Below the pieces are notes generated by a model that saw nothing but the letters and a program-made list of their open reading frames with translations, had not been told where the DNA came from and searched no databases. A stretch of DNA of 64,000 bases from Polyodon spathula. Taxonomy: Eukaryota; Chordata; Actinopteri; Acipenseriformes; Polyodontidae. Both the position numbers and the translations under genes were made by a program. Shown here piece after piece: positions 36,846 through 49,331 of the stretch (position 1 is its first letter; each line of letters opens with the position of its first letter). The stretch is taken from contig NC_054547.1 of NCBI RefSeq assembly GCF_017654505.1, positions 30,188,846 to 30,252,845 of the forward strand, written 5' to 3'.

Positions 36846-37121
36846 ATGGCCGAAAGAAAACGAAGCATCGTTTGGAGTCATTTCACTCCAATAAACAGCA
36901 ATGAAGCAAAATGTGACGTATGTCAAAAGTGTGTAAGATAATGTGGCAATACCACAAACCTTCTAAAACACATAAAAATTAGTCACACATGAGAGCATGA
37001 CAAGTGCAGCGGAGGCGACTAGAGGAGGGGGAGAGAACACAGACAAATACCGCCAAGTCTAGTGACAGAGTGAGGCAGAGTTCTCTGACAGAAGCCTTTC
37101 AGAGAGGCAAGCATTATCCAG
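36846..37121 (+). pseudogene. hAT transposase exon 1, BED zinc finger
   Basis: From ATG 36846 the reading is MAERKRSIVWSHFTPINSNE followed by AKCDVCQK. A stop TAA at 36939-36941 interrupts it, and the same frame then gives CGNTTNLLKHIKISH. The W..F start, CxxC and HxxxxH spacing form a BED finger, the DNA-binding part of hAT transposases. The stop sits inside the finger and more stops follow, so the exon is dead. A splice donor (CCAG then GTATCT) at 37121/37122 suits the end of the exon. Confidence 0.8.
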
Positions 37122-38025
37122 GTATCTAAGTGATAATATTAGGTCATTTTAATCATTTGAACAGAAATCAGGTAATACTTTTTATTTCTTGAGGAGCATA
37201 ATATTACAGTGGGTGCATGTACATATACACTAATACTCCGATACCCCAACTAAGGTTAATATCCGGCTCTGTAAAAAGTAACGTAAACACCTTTATCTTT
37301 AATCAGGGTCTTAATAGCAGTAACACACCAAGATTTCTGCCCAACACTTTGATTAATCTGGGCATGTTATCAGCTTTGTCAGATTTTTATCTGTTTTTTA
37401 AATGCGTTCATGTCTGACTATGTAACCGGTGCCAGGTCCCTTATAAAGAGAAACCCCACTATTTCACCGATCCCATGAAAACAAGGTTTTTTGTGGAATC
37501 GCGGTATTGCTGTGCATGTAAACACTTCAGTCGAATTATTGCCATAACCTGATTTTTTCCAGTCTGTGTTTTGTTGTGCATGTAAACGCACTCAATAGGC
37601 TGCTAGATTGGACACATTTTCAAACAATATCTGAATGCATTAAACCAATTTTGTGGAAAAACTGATACACATTGCTCAGGATTTCTAAAACATAGATTAT
37701 ATCTTATAAAATGTAAGTAAAGATCTCAGGTTGCTAATACCTTCAGGAATGATCTGGTGAATATAACTCTAATGCCAGCCATCATTTTATCACAAAGATG
37801 TCACTTTTATCAAATATAAAAGTATAATATATAATGCATTTTGGAATGAAACTCTTCATACATTAATTAAATTACACACTTTAAATATTAAGTAATTGCC
37901 TGTAGCTACTTAGTCTAACTATTTTAGGCTGAATGAGAGTTACTCCCATATACTGCCCATACTGTATAAAGACATAACTGCATGTAGTGTAGCTTGTAGG
38001 ACAAAAGTATTTTTATTTTTCATAG
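37122..38025 (+). other. hAT intron with a nested repeat
   Basis: Starts GTATCT and ends TTTTTCATAG before exon 2. Within 37208-37600 lie words such as GTGCATGTAAACGCACTC near 37577, TGCATGTAAACAC near 37514 and TGCATGTACATATACAC near 37215. They look like the ends and subterminal repeats of a small MITE inserted in the intron (low confidence). Confidence 0.55.
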
Positions 38026-39571
38026 ATGACTCCCAAAGTGCTGTAGAGGGTACAAGAAGCCTGGGAGAGATGATTGTGAGGGACCTCCAGCCATTCTCAA
38101 TTGCTGAGGATAGAAGTTTTAATAAATTTGTCAAGACCCTTGATCCGCACTATAAAATCCCAAGCTGCAAACGCTTGATGGAGGGTACAATTGCCGACAT
38201 GTATAAAGACTGTCAAAGCAAAGTAAGGGCAAATTGTCAACATGCACACAGTGTGGTTCTCAGAACAGACATATGGAGTTCAAGGTCCACAGAGGCATAT
38301 TTGACTGTGTCCTGTCATTTCATTGACACTGGCAAATGCAGGAGTTTGTTTTAGAAACCTGTATTTCTATGGACAGCATATAGCTGACAACATTAGTTTA
38401 GAGCTAAAAAGAATAACAGATGAATGGGGCATAACTCAAAAGGTGGTAGCAGTTGTTACAGACAATGGTGCAAATATGGTTTCTGCAGTGCACAAGGCAA
38501 ACATAGTGGTAAAAGATGGAATTAAAGCTGTTCCTGAAGTTGTTCAGCTCCTGGAAAAATGGAGTAGCATTGTATCTTTTTTCCACCACAGCACGAAAGT
38601 CACAGAGAAGCTCAAACAAATACAAAAGCAACTGAAGGTGGCAGAGCATAAACTGATTAAGTCAGTAGAAATAAGATGGAATTCTGTATTCTACATGTTG
38701 AAGAGACTCCATGAGCAGAGGGAAGCAGTTACCACAGCCCTCTGTCTACTTGGAAAGAACACCCTATGCTTAAGCAATGAAGAGCTATCCATGATCCACC
38801 TTACCATTGAGGCCCTGAGACCCTTCGAAGAGGCAACGCAGGAAGTTTCAGCCGAAAAACATGTTTCTGTCTCAAAAGTGATTCCCCTTGTGTCACTACT
38901 TCTCAGAGCAGCTGCAGCCACTGAGCGTCAAGGTAGCTCCCTTGCCACAGAACTGGCACTGCAATGTCAACGCAGATTCCGTGGGATTGAAACCTTTCAG
39001 TCTCGCTGCCAGCATGTTCTTGGACATAAGGTTTAAAAACCTTGCATTTTGTGACAGAGACAATGTGGAAACTATGAAAAAGCGAATGCTCACTGAAATG
39101 CAGGAAGTCCATCAGCCCACTTCAGAGTCACCACCGCCAGGCTCTACCTCAACACTTGTGCCAAGCTCTGCCTCTGCACCTATGCCAAGATTTGCCTCAC
39201 CAGTGACTCCTGCATCTAGCCCAAGCTCTGCTCCAGCTACAGCAAAAGGAGGGACATGGGCGGATTTTGACATTCAAGTTCTGTCTACCCAACAGCACCG
39301 CTCAACAGGTACTGATGCACTCATTGAAATGTGCCGTTACTTAGAGGAAAAGTTAATTCCCCGGGACCAGGACCCATTACATTGGTGGCAAGAGCATGAG
39401 CAAACATTCCCATCCCTAAGCAGACTTGCAGCAAAATACCTGGGATTCATTGCTTCATCCGTACCCTCAGAAAGAATTTTTTCAAAGGCAGGAGAGTTAG
39501 TGAGCCAAAGAAGAAACAGACTGAAGGGGGGAAATGTCAACATGCTGTTGTTTCTAAACAAAAACCTATAA
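38026..39571 (+). pseudogene. hAT transposase exon 2 (ZBED4-like), broken
   Basis: After the splice site the frame reads DSQSAVEGTRSLGEMIVRDL, then the family block FVKTLDPHYKIPSCKRL. The DDE-type RNase H core follows: TDIWSS with the first Asp at 38268-38270 and VVTDNGANMV with the second at 38461-38463. Next are IVSFFHHSTKVTEKL, RWNSVFYML near 38675, an alpha-helical part, and a Ser/Pro-rich linker at about 39120-39245. The C-terminal dimerisation domain runs from DPLHWWQEHEQTFPSLSRLA through SSVPSERIFSKAGE to NMLLFLNKNL and stop 39571. Frame changes occur near 38335 and 38355 and again near 38990. The CxxH segment normal after TDNAANMV is absent, apparently by a short in-frame deletion near 38500. 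Otherwise near full length. Confidence 0.9.
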
Positions 39572-40169
39572 ATGGGGAAAGAATCAAGGTAGAGGTTGAC
39601 AATTACTTTATGTAGCCTACATTTCAAGTGTTGACCTCAAGTGCATCCTGCCTGGTGCTGTAAGAAGTTTATGTGTTAAAAATTAAAAGATAAATTGAAA
39701 GATAAAGCTAAATTGATGTGTTCCTAGAAATCAGAGCAGCATTTATTCTTCTTTTCTTCTTAAGAGATTTTTATTTTATGTCGTTGATTTCACTTCAGGG
39801 TATCGGATTAGCCCAAATTTTCAGTTGAAGTGGTGTGAAGAATGACACCTGAAAAGGGTAATAATACAATTGAACATTTGTTAAACGTTATTATTAACAT
39901 GTGCTTTATAATTGCTGTTATTAAACAGAAAACAAAAAGAGAAGTCTGATCATTGGTAGTTTATTTAATACTAAAGCAAAGGCTTTCAAATATAATTTTT
40001 GATGTCTGCATTTACCAATTTTCACTGTAGAAATCACAAAGATTTCCCCCTTTTTATGTAAATAAGAAGATTTCTAAAAGTATCGGTATCAGTATCAGTA
40101 TTGGGATACTAGCCTTGGTATTACTTGGTATCGGATAGAAAAGAAAATCAGTGGCATCGTCCATCCGTA

Positions 40170-40345
40170 GAACATGGCTTCCGTGGTTTGACTATTTAAT
40201 CCCTCTGTAGGCGGGACAAAGGACATCACCCCAGGAAGGGGCCTTTTGCAACTTTGGTATAGAGAGCTCAGAAAATACCTACCAATAGGAAGGCATATCC
40301 CCCATATGTAATGTTTTGGTGGTCATCTTCGAATTGAAAGGGACT
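40170..40345 (-). repeat. DIRS-like terminal repeat, right arm
   Basis: Inverted copy of 36117-36285, beginning with the hAT target duplication GAACATGG. It ends near GAATTGAAAGGGAC at 40334-40347, comparable with TTGAAAGGGAACGTTAGG on the minus strand near 33440, where the full DIRS end continues. The last part is lost here. Confidence 0.75.
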
Positions 40346-41026
40346 CTGCACGACGCTATAGTAATGAACTGCATGCTGACAGCAGCTGTAGAAACTGATT
40401 TTCAACACTGGTGAATTGAAATATTACTGGAGGTCATCATTAGAAAGTAACTTGGCTAACAGCATATTTAAGTTACGAAAAACTTTTTTCCGTCTAAAAC
40501 CTAAAATTTGAAAATCGCAATTGTTAGTATGGTACAGCAATTGTTAGTATCATTACCTACTGAGAGCATTGAGAATAGCACATTCATATTACAAAAGAGC
40601 TGAGTAGGCCTTGCTAGTCTACTTTTGATAACAATGTTTATCAATATGATAAAACAAATGAATATGAAAGTCTATATAGTCTTTTTCCTGTAATGACACA
40701 GACAGTATCAATAAATTCCATCTTTCTCTTATGTATCATGAGGGTCGCTACTCTTACAAATATCAGTGGCTAAATAATGCAACAGCATTATGCCTTACAG
40801 CTGTATTTTACATAATAATATGATCAAAAATTGATGTCTGTTGTCTCAACGAGATCTCTTTGTAATTATGTTGGCTTCTGTAATGAAACGCCTTCAATAA
40901 AAGGCTTTTAGTGAAATTGTATTGTACAATAAATATCAAAGATCCTGCACAAAAATGATTATATTTTGTAATAACACACGTACTGTATAATATACAAAGT
41001 GTTCACAGTTTTTATTAGTAGTATTA

Positions 41027-41083
<57 letters not shown>

Positions 41084-41394
41084 AAAAAAATATCACATGA
41101 AAAGGAGCTCTGTGTGATATGTTAGATTAATATATTTTTTAAAAACATAGGATCAACACAGCAGCTCCTGAGCCTCTATTTTTAGACAGCAAAAAGTAAA
41201 GCAGATTATGTGCACGCGTTTCTAATGATCTCTATGGACAGCCGCCTGGGTTAAAAATGTGTTGTGCTGCTGAGTTAGACTCTCATAGGACAGAAAAAAA
41301 AGACAAGCACGTCATTCTGAAATGCCTCCCTTAAACGGTACCCAACTTCCTGAAAATGTTGTATAGCGATTTTTATATAGATTGTATATATTAT
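40346..41394. other. Unique non-coding sequence
   Basis: No gene; contains the TC microsatellite at 41029-41077. Confidence 0.5.
41029..41077. repeat. (TC)n microsatellite
   Basis: About 24 uninterrupted CT units. Confidence 0.96.
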
Positions 41395-41463
41395 CAAGGT
41401 TTGAAGTTAACGTTTGTATGGTAGCATTTTGCTACCCAAAATTCTTAATTTGCTACTATTTCC

Positions 41464-41497
<34 letters not shown>

Positions 41498-43182
41498 GCA
41501 GTAAAATTTTTCTGATACCTTACGCTGCAGGATATGAACACGTACGTAATTATCGGTATTTATTTATTTATTTATTTTAACACGTACATTATTAGTACCT
41601 TTCATAAACCAGAAACCATTGCTAATACGGAGCTCCCCTATTGATGACTGAGGTTTGTAACGCCCCATGCAGATACGCGGGAGGCCCACAGTGCAAATCG
41701 TATTGGGTAGTGGAGTACAAATACCTACAGTAACAGTACGGTGGATACAATATGAAGGTATCATATCATTGTATAAATAAATTATTGTACACCAGATTAT
41801 GCTTTTTTATTTTATTTTACATTTTACACAAAACTATATGCAGCTATATACAATCATCACTGGTTACAAACAGTAGTGACATCTACTGTCAGCTCTACAA
41901 TGACGATATTTATGATCAGTGGATTCTACCACCATGCATGAGCTTAGAGTTATAAATAACAATTGATACAGGATATGCAGGTTACTTTAAACACATTTTC
42001 ATGGTACCTTATTTGCACAGTACCGTATTGCATTTCTTAACTACTATACAACTGTTACCTAACATGTAAGTTAGTGATCATATAATCATGCACAGCAAAT
42101 CCTCCGGTACTTTTTTCTATAGGCAGATCCTTCACTTAAGAATTAACTTCTTAAAGTAAAGAATCTTTACCGGTATGTCATGAAAATGCTTAAAGGCTCA
42201 CAACTGCTCTAATACCAGTGCCTGGGCTCCAATGAAGCGATCTCTTCCTTGTTGTGTCAAGGCAATAATAAGCCGTGCGGAAATCAAATATTGTTTACTG
42301 CGCCTTCAAGCAGTATTGACAATTTAGCGAATTTCTTGCCAAATCTAGTGACGAAGAGCTGACTTGGCAAAATTTGTTGTCGAAAGCAACTAGCTACAAA
42401 TCTAGTGATTTCCAAGACAGTCATCGGACAATTTCAGAGATTTAAAATCGGTAAAACGTTTCGATTATCCTGTATTAGCAACGTCCTTTTATAAGAATCA
42501 TTCTCAGGGTAATTAAATGAAATCCAGTAATGGCCCGGTCCATTTGAATATGCAAGGAACTTAAATGTGTTTTACTTAGCAACAGGTGCAACATTTGCAA
42601 GCCTGGTCCCAGGGGAGACCCGATTTCGTACCTGTATGATCACTCCCTTTTAAATGTAGCAGTATCTTGGTGGAATTAGCTTTCATTTTCAGAACAGCTC
42701 AGTTGTTGTTGTAACCTTTTAATGCATAAGGTTTACAATGATTCTACAATATTGTGGCATACGTTACTTTTTTTTATATTTTTTTAAATTGCTGTCTTTA
42801 TAGGTGTGTATGATTGGTTAGTTACCGATATCTCAGACAAGAACTGAAGACATAAGAGGATAATAATTTCGTACTACTTAATTTGCACTGATGAAACATG
42901 ACGTGGTTAACTGTGCAGATATGGTTGCATTATTGTAGACTTAAGGATAAAACAAACAAAAACATTTCGACAATTAGTTCCATTACTTAGTTGGTTTCAA
43001 TAAATATTTTCTGATTTAAATATAGGCCTACTATATGATAGTTTGGGATATTCAGTATATTTAAAACAGTAGGTAGGTGTTAAATTATGTTTATCTATCG
43101 TTATTAGTTGAATAAACCGCTACCGAATAAGACCATTTTGCTACCTACATTCAAGGCCTTAAAAAGTGAACTTCTAGCCCTG
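41395..43182. mobile_element. Non-autonomous hAT element, about 1.8 kb
   Basis: Left end CAAGGTTTGAAGTTAACGTT, followed by GGTAGCATTTTGCTACC. The right end read on the minus strand is CAGGGCTAGAAGTTCACTTT, followed by GTAGGTAGCAAAATGG. Inverted ends of CAGGGCT-(C/A)GAA-TTAAC type with a nearby GGTAGC/GCTACC motif are known from a common fish hAT group (recalled). Near 42320-42420 CAAATCTAGTGA and ACAAATCTAGTGATTTCC repeat. No transposase is recognisable and no 8-bp target duplication is evident. Confidence 0.6.
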
Positions 43183-43840
43183 ATAGTGTATATTTTTTGT
43201 TGCGACTTTCTGTTATGTAGAATGTAATAAACGAGAAGCAAAATGGTCAGTTTTTTCCACCTTTATTTTACAATTCCATTTCCACGTTTGTTTTATTTGA
43301 ATTGTTTAAAGTTTAAATTTCAGTTTTCGATTGCTTGTTCAGCTACAAAAAGGCACAAGTAAACCTTGTCTTATTACTTTATGAAGTGTTATTACTTTAC
43401 GAAGTGTCTATGGCCACTGTTCACTGTGAAGAAACAGCAATGGCAAGGGATGAAAAAATAAATAAAATAAAGTAAAATGTGGTGTCAACTTTATGCACTA
43501 TTTATTTCAGGAATAAACAAAATAACGTTTAACTTGAAATGTTGTTTGGCATCCTTTGTTTTGTAGTTAATTCACTGGAGTAAAGTAAGTCTTACACAAC
43601 TTAGTCTTTACTTCTGGGGTATTTTTCTATTTTAACGTGTTACATATTGTAACGTCTTAAAAATAAAGACACATGCAGGGGCCTCAGCTACATCCCTGCC
43701 GCTATGCTGCCTGCATTCAGAGCAATATAATGGCTTTTATTATTTTTTGAAAAAACGAATATCCAAATGAATATTTAAACTATGCGCGAATATTCGAACA
43801 TGAAAATCCTGTGTTTGTGCCAGCACTACTCTATCTATCA

Positions 43841-43902
<62 letters not shown>

Positions 43903-44104
43903 ATTTACCAACTATGTTTCTGCACCCTTAACATACAAAACCCTTACAACTTTCTTGCAAGTCAATTATAATTCTTTGGTTTTGTTTTCCACACCTTACT
44001 TTTGCTTTAAATTGGATGTAGTCTTTTTAATCTGCCAAAACACTGCATTAGGAATAGGTAATAGGACCCTAACTGAAATGTATGTTGAACTTGGAACTTT
44101 AGGT
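43183..44104. other. Unique sequence with simple repeats
   Basis: Includes an 18-bp tandem pair (TTATTACTTTATGAAGTG and TTATTACTTTACGAAGTG) at about 43371-43407 and the microsatellite at 43831. No gene seen. Confidence 0.5.
43831..43902. repeat. (TATC)n microsatellite
   Basis: About 18 CTAT units with one early interruption (ATCAATC). Confidence 0.96.
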
Positions 44105-44565
44105 GATACCTGAACACAGCGAGTGAAACCACATACCTGGGTCGTACACGGGTTAACCCTGATCACAGCGACCCACCTCAAGATGTAGGTCAATACGCTT
44201 TGAGCCGGGCTGAGCGAGACAAAAAGCACGAGGGAGGACGAAATTACAAACAACCACACTTGTGTGAAGGTTTCAGTTCCACAAGGAACATTTTTGTTTA
44301 TTCTGTTTAGCCATATTTCTGTGGCTTGAGACACACCATGAGCCAACTTGCGGCAGGGATGAAGAAACGTTTGCTCTAATCAACATTTGGGACATCGGTT
44401 CAATCCACAGAAGCTTGGATGGAAGCGTCTGTAACAAGCTGCTTCCGGGGTATTGATATACATATTGTTTACTTCTGTCTGTCACCCAGGTCGACCCTGC
44501 TTTATAAAAAGCAGAGTGAAATTGCGTAGCTGATCCGGGTAGAGCATGCCAGTGTGAAAGGAGCT
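44105..44565 (-). mobile_element. MITE copy A, truncated at one end
   Basis: Inverted relative to 50824-51294. Its right end, read on the minus strand, is TTTCACACTGGCATGCTCTA followed by CCCGGATC. Shared inner blocks include the region around GGTTCAATCCACAGAAGCTT, GGGATGAAGAAACGTTTGCT and ACTTTGAG with the minus-strand CCCGACTC type words. The left terminal repeat found in copy B is not seen here. Confidence 0.7.
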
Positions 44566-47500
44566 TAAATTGCTTAGAATACTATATTGTCTCAGTTATA
44601 GATATATGCAGAGATTTAACTTGTTTTATGGTGCTTTTATAACACATTTGATGTGATTACTAAAAGTTTCCACTTAGTATACAGTATCCACTTGGATACA
44701 GCACAAGAGCTTTCATCATTTTTCACATAAAAAAACATACTGAAGATTGGAAAGTTAAGCATAAAATAAGCTTAGTGGCTTCTATTGACTGTCAGTTCAA
44801 AACCCTAAAATTATTCATGCAACAAATACATCTGTGGCATGCTTTAACAGAGAACATGGGGCAACCTACAGAGCTTAACATCTTAAGAGTGTCTTCTCAG
44901 TGATTCAGTGAGTACCCTACACATTCAGCGACCACAAAACACAGTGTTCTGTTGAAACACAATTCATACCTGGGTCATCCTATACAAAGCAGATCACATT
45001 TTTAAAGGTTGTTAGTTGTTGGACTCGAGCCATGCAACAGTCTATTAAAAGATATGTATCAGATATACTGCACCATATGCAGTACATAATATACAGGCAA
45101 CCAGCAGACCATTCACCAGCGGCTTAGATACCTTGAAGACTGCACGTACTTCTGAGACAAATATATACCCATTAGGTCCTTAAAGACACCTCATTTGGCT
45201 TGATCTTGCCCTTTTGTTTACGTCCTTAACAGATATCTCTATGGTCATGAAATGATCAATTGCTGGCTCTGTGAAGTCTAGATCTCTGGCATGTGCCCCA
45301 AAGGAGGACTATAACCATCAAACTTTACAATGGATGCAATTGGCAATGGATTCTACTCTATTCCAAAAATAACTACAGTAGACTAATCCAAACCATGATT
45401 TTCCAAACTGACCTGTTATTAGTACCATGCTAGCATGATGAAATCCAATGCTGATAGCTCTAGAAATTCCAATATCATATCTGACATGAATAGTTTCAAA
45501 GTGCACAAATTGTAATCCAACATGCAAGATACCCAAACTGGGCTTTTATTCAAAATCAGCCCGACATAAAATGTTTGACTGAAAAATTCATTCATTTTTT
45601 TTTTTTGGTTGCTTTTTTTTTTTCTTTAATCAATTTTGCTCTGCCACGTGGTTGATGAACAAGAAAAAAAACAGAGTGCTTTTTGTCAACCTATATTCAC
45701 AACAGAGACATGCCTGCATTACTCCTTTTTTATTCAATATAGTTTCCAGCTTTGTTGCAACATAAAATGATTTCTGAGGTATAGCTACACAGCGCACGTT
45801 TTTTATTCACACAAGAGTTGACTTCACTGCGTAGCTGGCATCCCGTGTGTACAGACCTGGATGTTGACAGTGTGTTTATAGTATCTTTTTTATTGTTTTT
45901 TATTTGGGGGCCAGATTCGTTATAGCCAAAGGCTTGTTATAATGAAGGGTTTTATACTAAGGGTGTACTGTATTATACAGAATATGATCAGTACAAATTG
46001 TTAATCTCAGCATGGTCCAGTCCTACAATAAATTGCGTGGTTTCATGAGAGCTGACTCTTATAACAGAAACTATTACAATATATAGTTTAAATCTCTGTC
46101 TGAAGTTATTTTCCAGCAAGTCATTTTATTTTATTTAGTTCTTAGTTCTTGACATGGCTCATGATTTCAACTGTAAAAGGTAACTAGTACCATGTTATTA
46201 CAACATCTCTTACCTATTTCCCTCAAATCTCTTTGTCACATGCTTTTGAATTCTCCATCATCACTGCACTTGTTTGTTTTAGCTGTCTTGTGGCTATAAT
46301 GACATTCTTACACTCTAGAAAAATATACTCCCACAAATCAAGAAAGAGCAGACATAGACTAAGTGGTAGAGACGATTTACATTCCGTTGTTAACCTGGTG
46401 ATTACTGTGCTGGAAAGCCAATAGCTTTAATATAATGAATCCCTCACCCTCTGCCGCAAGCACGATTTCTCTTCCCAATCTCATTGGCTCCCAACTTTCT
46501 GCTTGACCTTTTATAATCTGTGCACTGCAGAACTTCATTACAACATTTTAATGATGCTGAAATGGTGCAAAAACACTAATGTTATGGCTGACTCCCCCTC
46601 CCCATGGAAAGGCACATGGAAAGTAAATGCTACCCAAACAGTGTAAGGGGTCAGCAACAGCTTTCGGCACCTTGGATTTATGCTTATTTGTTTGGGGGTG
46701 GAAGGAGCATAAGTTACTTGGTGATTGAGTATTTGCCCTGTGGTGGTAAGAGAAACAACACAATTTGTTTAAAAATGCATCACGCCTGATTGAGTGTTGC
46801 CGGCTTATCGCATTTAGAAAGACAATTCAGTTAGTGAAGGAAACAATGAAGGTATACATAAAGCTACAGAGAGGCCATGCAAAATTTAAATGAAATGTTA
46901 AAAAAGAATACCGTATTTAATTGCTAAAAAAAAAAAAAAAGACTGATTATTTTTTTAATGCCCAAAGCTCAACCCAACCATTTTCAGCAACATCAATGAT
47001 ATTGTACTACCGTAGAGCCTCATATACATTTTACAATATCTTCACTGTTAAATAGCTTGAACAGAGTGTTGATGGTTTTGCTATTTCTGGGGCACAGTGC
47101 GAATTATTCCTAATTGTGTTTTTGTGCTGCGATTCAAACATTTGAAAAGCCAGTAATGCAATATTACAACTGGAGATTGAAAGAGGGACTTTATTTGGAA
47201 GCGTACGAAACAGCAGCTGCCAAGTTAGTCCAAGAGAATACCCTTCATATAAAAGGATTTGTTTTAAATGATTTGCTAGCAAAAAAAAAACCAAACCTTA
47301 GCAGCAATATCCACTATTCTCACCGTTAAATATTTCCTTCCTCGTTACATATGACTTATGCATTCCTTCTTTTCATATTTGCACTTAAAAATCATCACTG
47401 TTTTGTTTTTTCAATAATTTGAAAAAAGGGTGAAAGGGTGAAAACAGTTTCAAAATCACCCCAAAATATCACCCCTAAATATTTGCCTTCAAGTAGATCT

Positions 47501-48425
47501 TTAGCAAAGCTAATTTTCTAAACACTGTAAGATGAGAACTTGTGTGAAATTATCTAATTGACTCAAATTGTAGCCAATGACAAAATAAATATTAGTAATT
47601 ATGACAGTTGTGTTGGTTGGGGAAGGATAATAGCAGCATTAATATTTTCTTCACGGTAGAGTCTTAGAATTTAAAAAATATCAAAAAACATGATTAGGGC
47701 TCTAATTTCCATCACATTTAATCAACTGTTAATAAATATTATACATAATCTCCAACAATGTAATGTTATATGTTACTGATTAACTTCTATCTAGCATATG
47801 AAATTCTGTATTAGCACACAACCCAAAATAAACAAACACACGTATTGAAATCAGTTATTTATTAGTCAAACTTGATATTAGACAACAGTGTTGATTCATG
47901 TGTGATCAGCCACACCACTAATTGAGAATTGTAAATGCAAGAAAAGTGTGCAAAAGACAACTGACAGACAGTACGAAACAGCTTCATTAATCAGATACAC
48001 TTTGAAAAGATGAAAAGACGGTCAAAGAGGAAACTGAAAACCTAAAATGCAGATTAAAAAGATAATTACATTTTATTAGAGAAGGTAATGAAACACAGAA
48101 AGAAAATAGTGCAATAGTATGGCAATTCATCACCAGCACTCACATTAATCAGCAGTGATCAGCCTGAGCATGGGCCAAAAACTTTAATAATACCAATTCC
48201 TAGCGATTAAACCAGTTTTACTTATTTATTTATTTTATTGGATTTGATTATTAATGTCTCTAACGCACCACAGACTTGGGAAAGATCTGTTCAGTTATCT
48301 TGCTAAAAAATACTGAAACAGAAGCCACCTTAACAAGTTCTCTTCTTTCCATATCAAAATTGAAAAATACTCCTTTTCTAATCATATAAAAGGAACAACT
48401 ACAATTAGAGGAAGCAGCTAATATA
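44566..48425. other. Unique non-coding sequence
   Basis: No gene recognised. Open frames of 60-87 codons (45318-45536, 46233-46424, 47031-47329) overlap on opposite strands or lack motifs. Confidence 0.5.
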
Positions 48426-48848
48426 TACTGATGCACAATGAAAACGCAGCAGTCTAAGTTTTACATCAATAGCTCATTGGGCACATACATAATGTTATTT
48501 ACATTTCAAATAGTGATCAGATAGGTTTGTTGATTGTTTGAGTAGTATTGTTCATTGGGAAATAACAACATATTGAGCTCAAGTCATGTGATTTTATAAA
48601 AGCGCCAGGTGCTCAGTGTTTGGTATGAGTTGAGTTAAAATTGCTATACTGAGTTGATTAAGAATCTGTATAAATAGCCATTCGAAGGCATGATTTTAAT
48701 TAACAGAAGAACAGCGAAAGATACGACCATGCCCCGCTTGAGTAATGAAGATCGTCTGGTTGCTATTGGCATGATTGAAGGCAGCCTGTCTGTGGGAGAA
48801 GTTGCCAGGAGAATGAGATGTTTTACTTTAACAAGGGCTGACATATAA
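48426..48848 (+). mobile_element. Tc1-like element, 5' fragment
   Basis: The left boundary is placed at CTGATGCACAATGAAAACGC, which resembles a Tc1-type end. ATG 48729 opens a 39-codon frame, MPRLSNEDRLVAIGMIEG followed by SLSVGEVARRMRCF, ending at TAA 48846-48848. This is the first helix-turn-helix of a Tc1-type transposase (MPRL..E.R..AIGM). The match ends at about 48832, where a different repeat begins; the catalytic domain is absent. Confidence 0.65.
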
Positions 48849-49268
48849 GCAACAATACTTTAATTACCTTACAATTTCAAGTGCGTGTCTTTAAAGTTTC
48901 GAAAGAAGGACTGAGACCTTTGACATTGTTACACAAATAATCTTACTTGACTTGAAAAACGTCTTAAATGATGCAAGCAAATTTCTACTTTGATTGAATG
49001 AGTCGTCACCTACACAACAAGTTTTAATACGAAAGTTGAAAATGTACTTCAATAAAGAACAAGTTTTTAATTAAACAAAAAAACATTCTAGCCTACTTCA
49101 CTAAAGTAAAAACATGCTTTTGTTATTTTGAAATACCACTGCTTCAGATTACTACTAGTGCTAATAACAGGAACAACATTTATTTTGGTTTGGTGTTGAA
49201 CTTAAACCCGTTTATGCCCCCATCGCGACATGAACTTACTAGCTTCCATATTTAAAAATGTATTATTA

Positions 49269-49331
<63 letters not shown>

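Larger units (their letters stand above)
36499..40169 (+). mobile_element. hAT transposon, ZBED4-like family, about 3.7 kb
   Basis: Left end TAGGGATGGGCAGATCG; right end, read inward on the minus strand, TACGGATGGACGATGCC. The short imperfect inverted repeats agree over about 14 positions. Flanked by the perfect 8-bp duplication GAACATGG. It contains a BED-finger exon, an intron with GT and AG ends, and a long transposase exon, all in plus orientation. AT-rich 3' part from 39572 to 40169. Probably immobile now because of stops and frameshifts, but young enough that its target duplication is intact. Confidence 0.9.

Noticed and set aside
36286..40169. Taking 36286 as the left end of the hAT because it mirrors the right end perfectly
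   Set aside because: The bases before 36286 are the reverse complement, not a direct copy, of those after 40169. The true 8-bp direct duplication is at 36491-36498.
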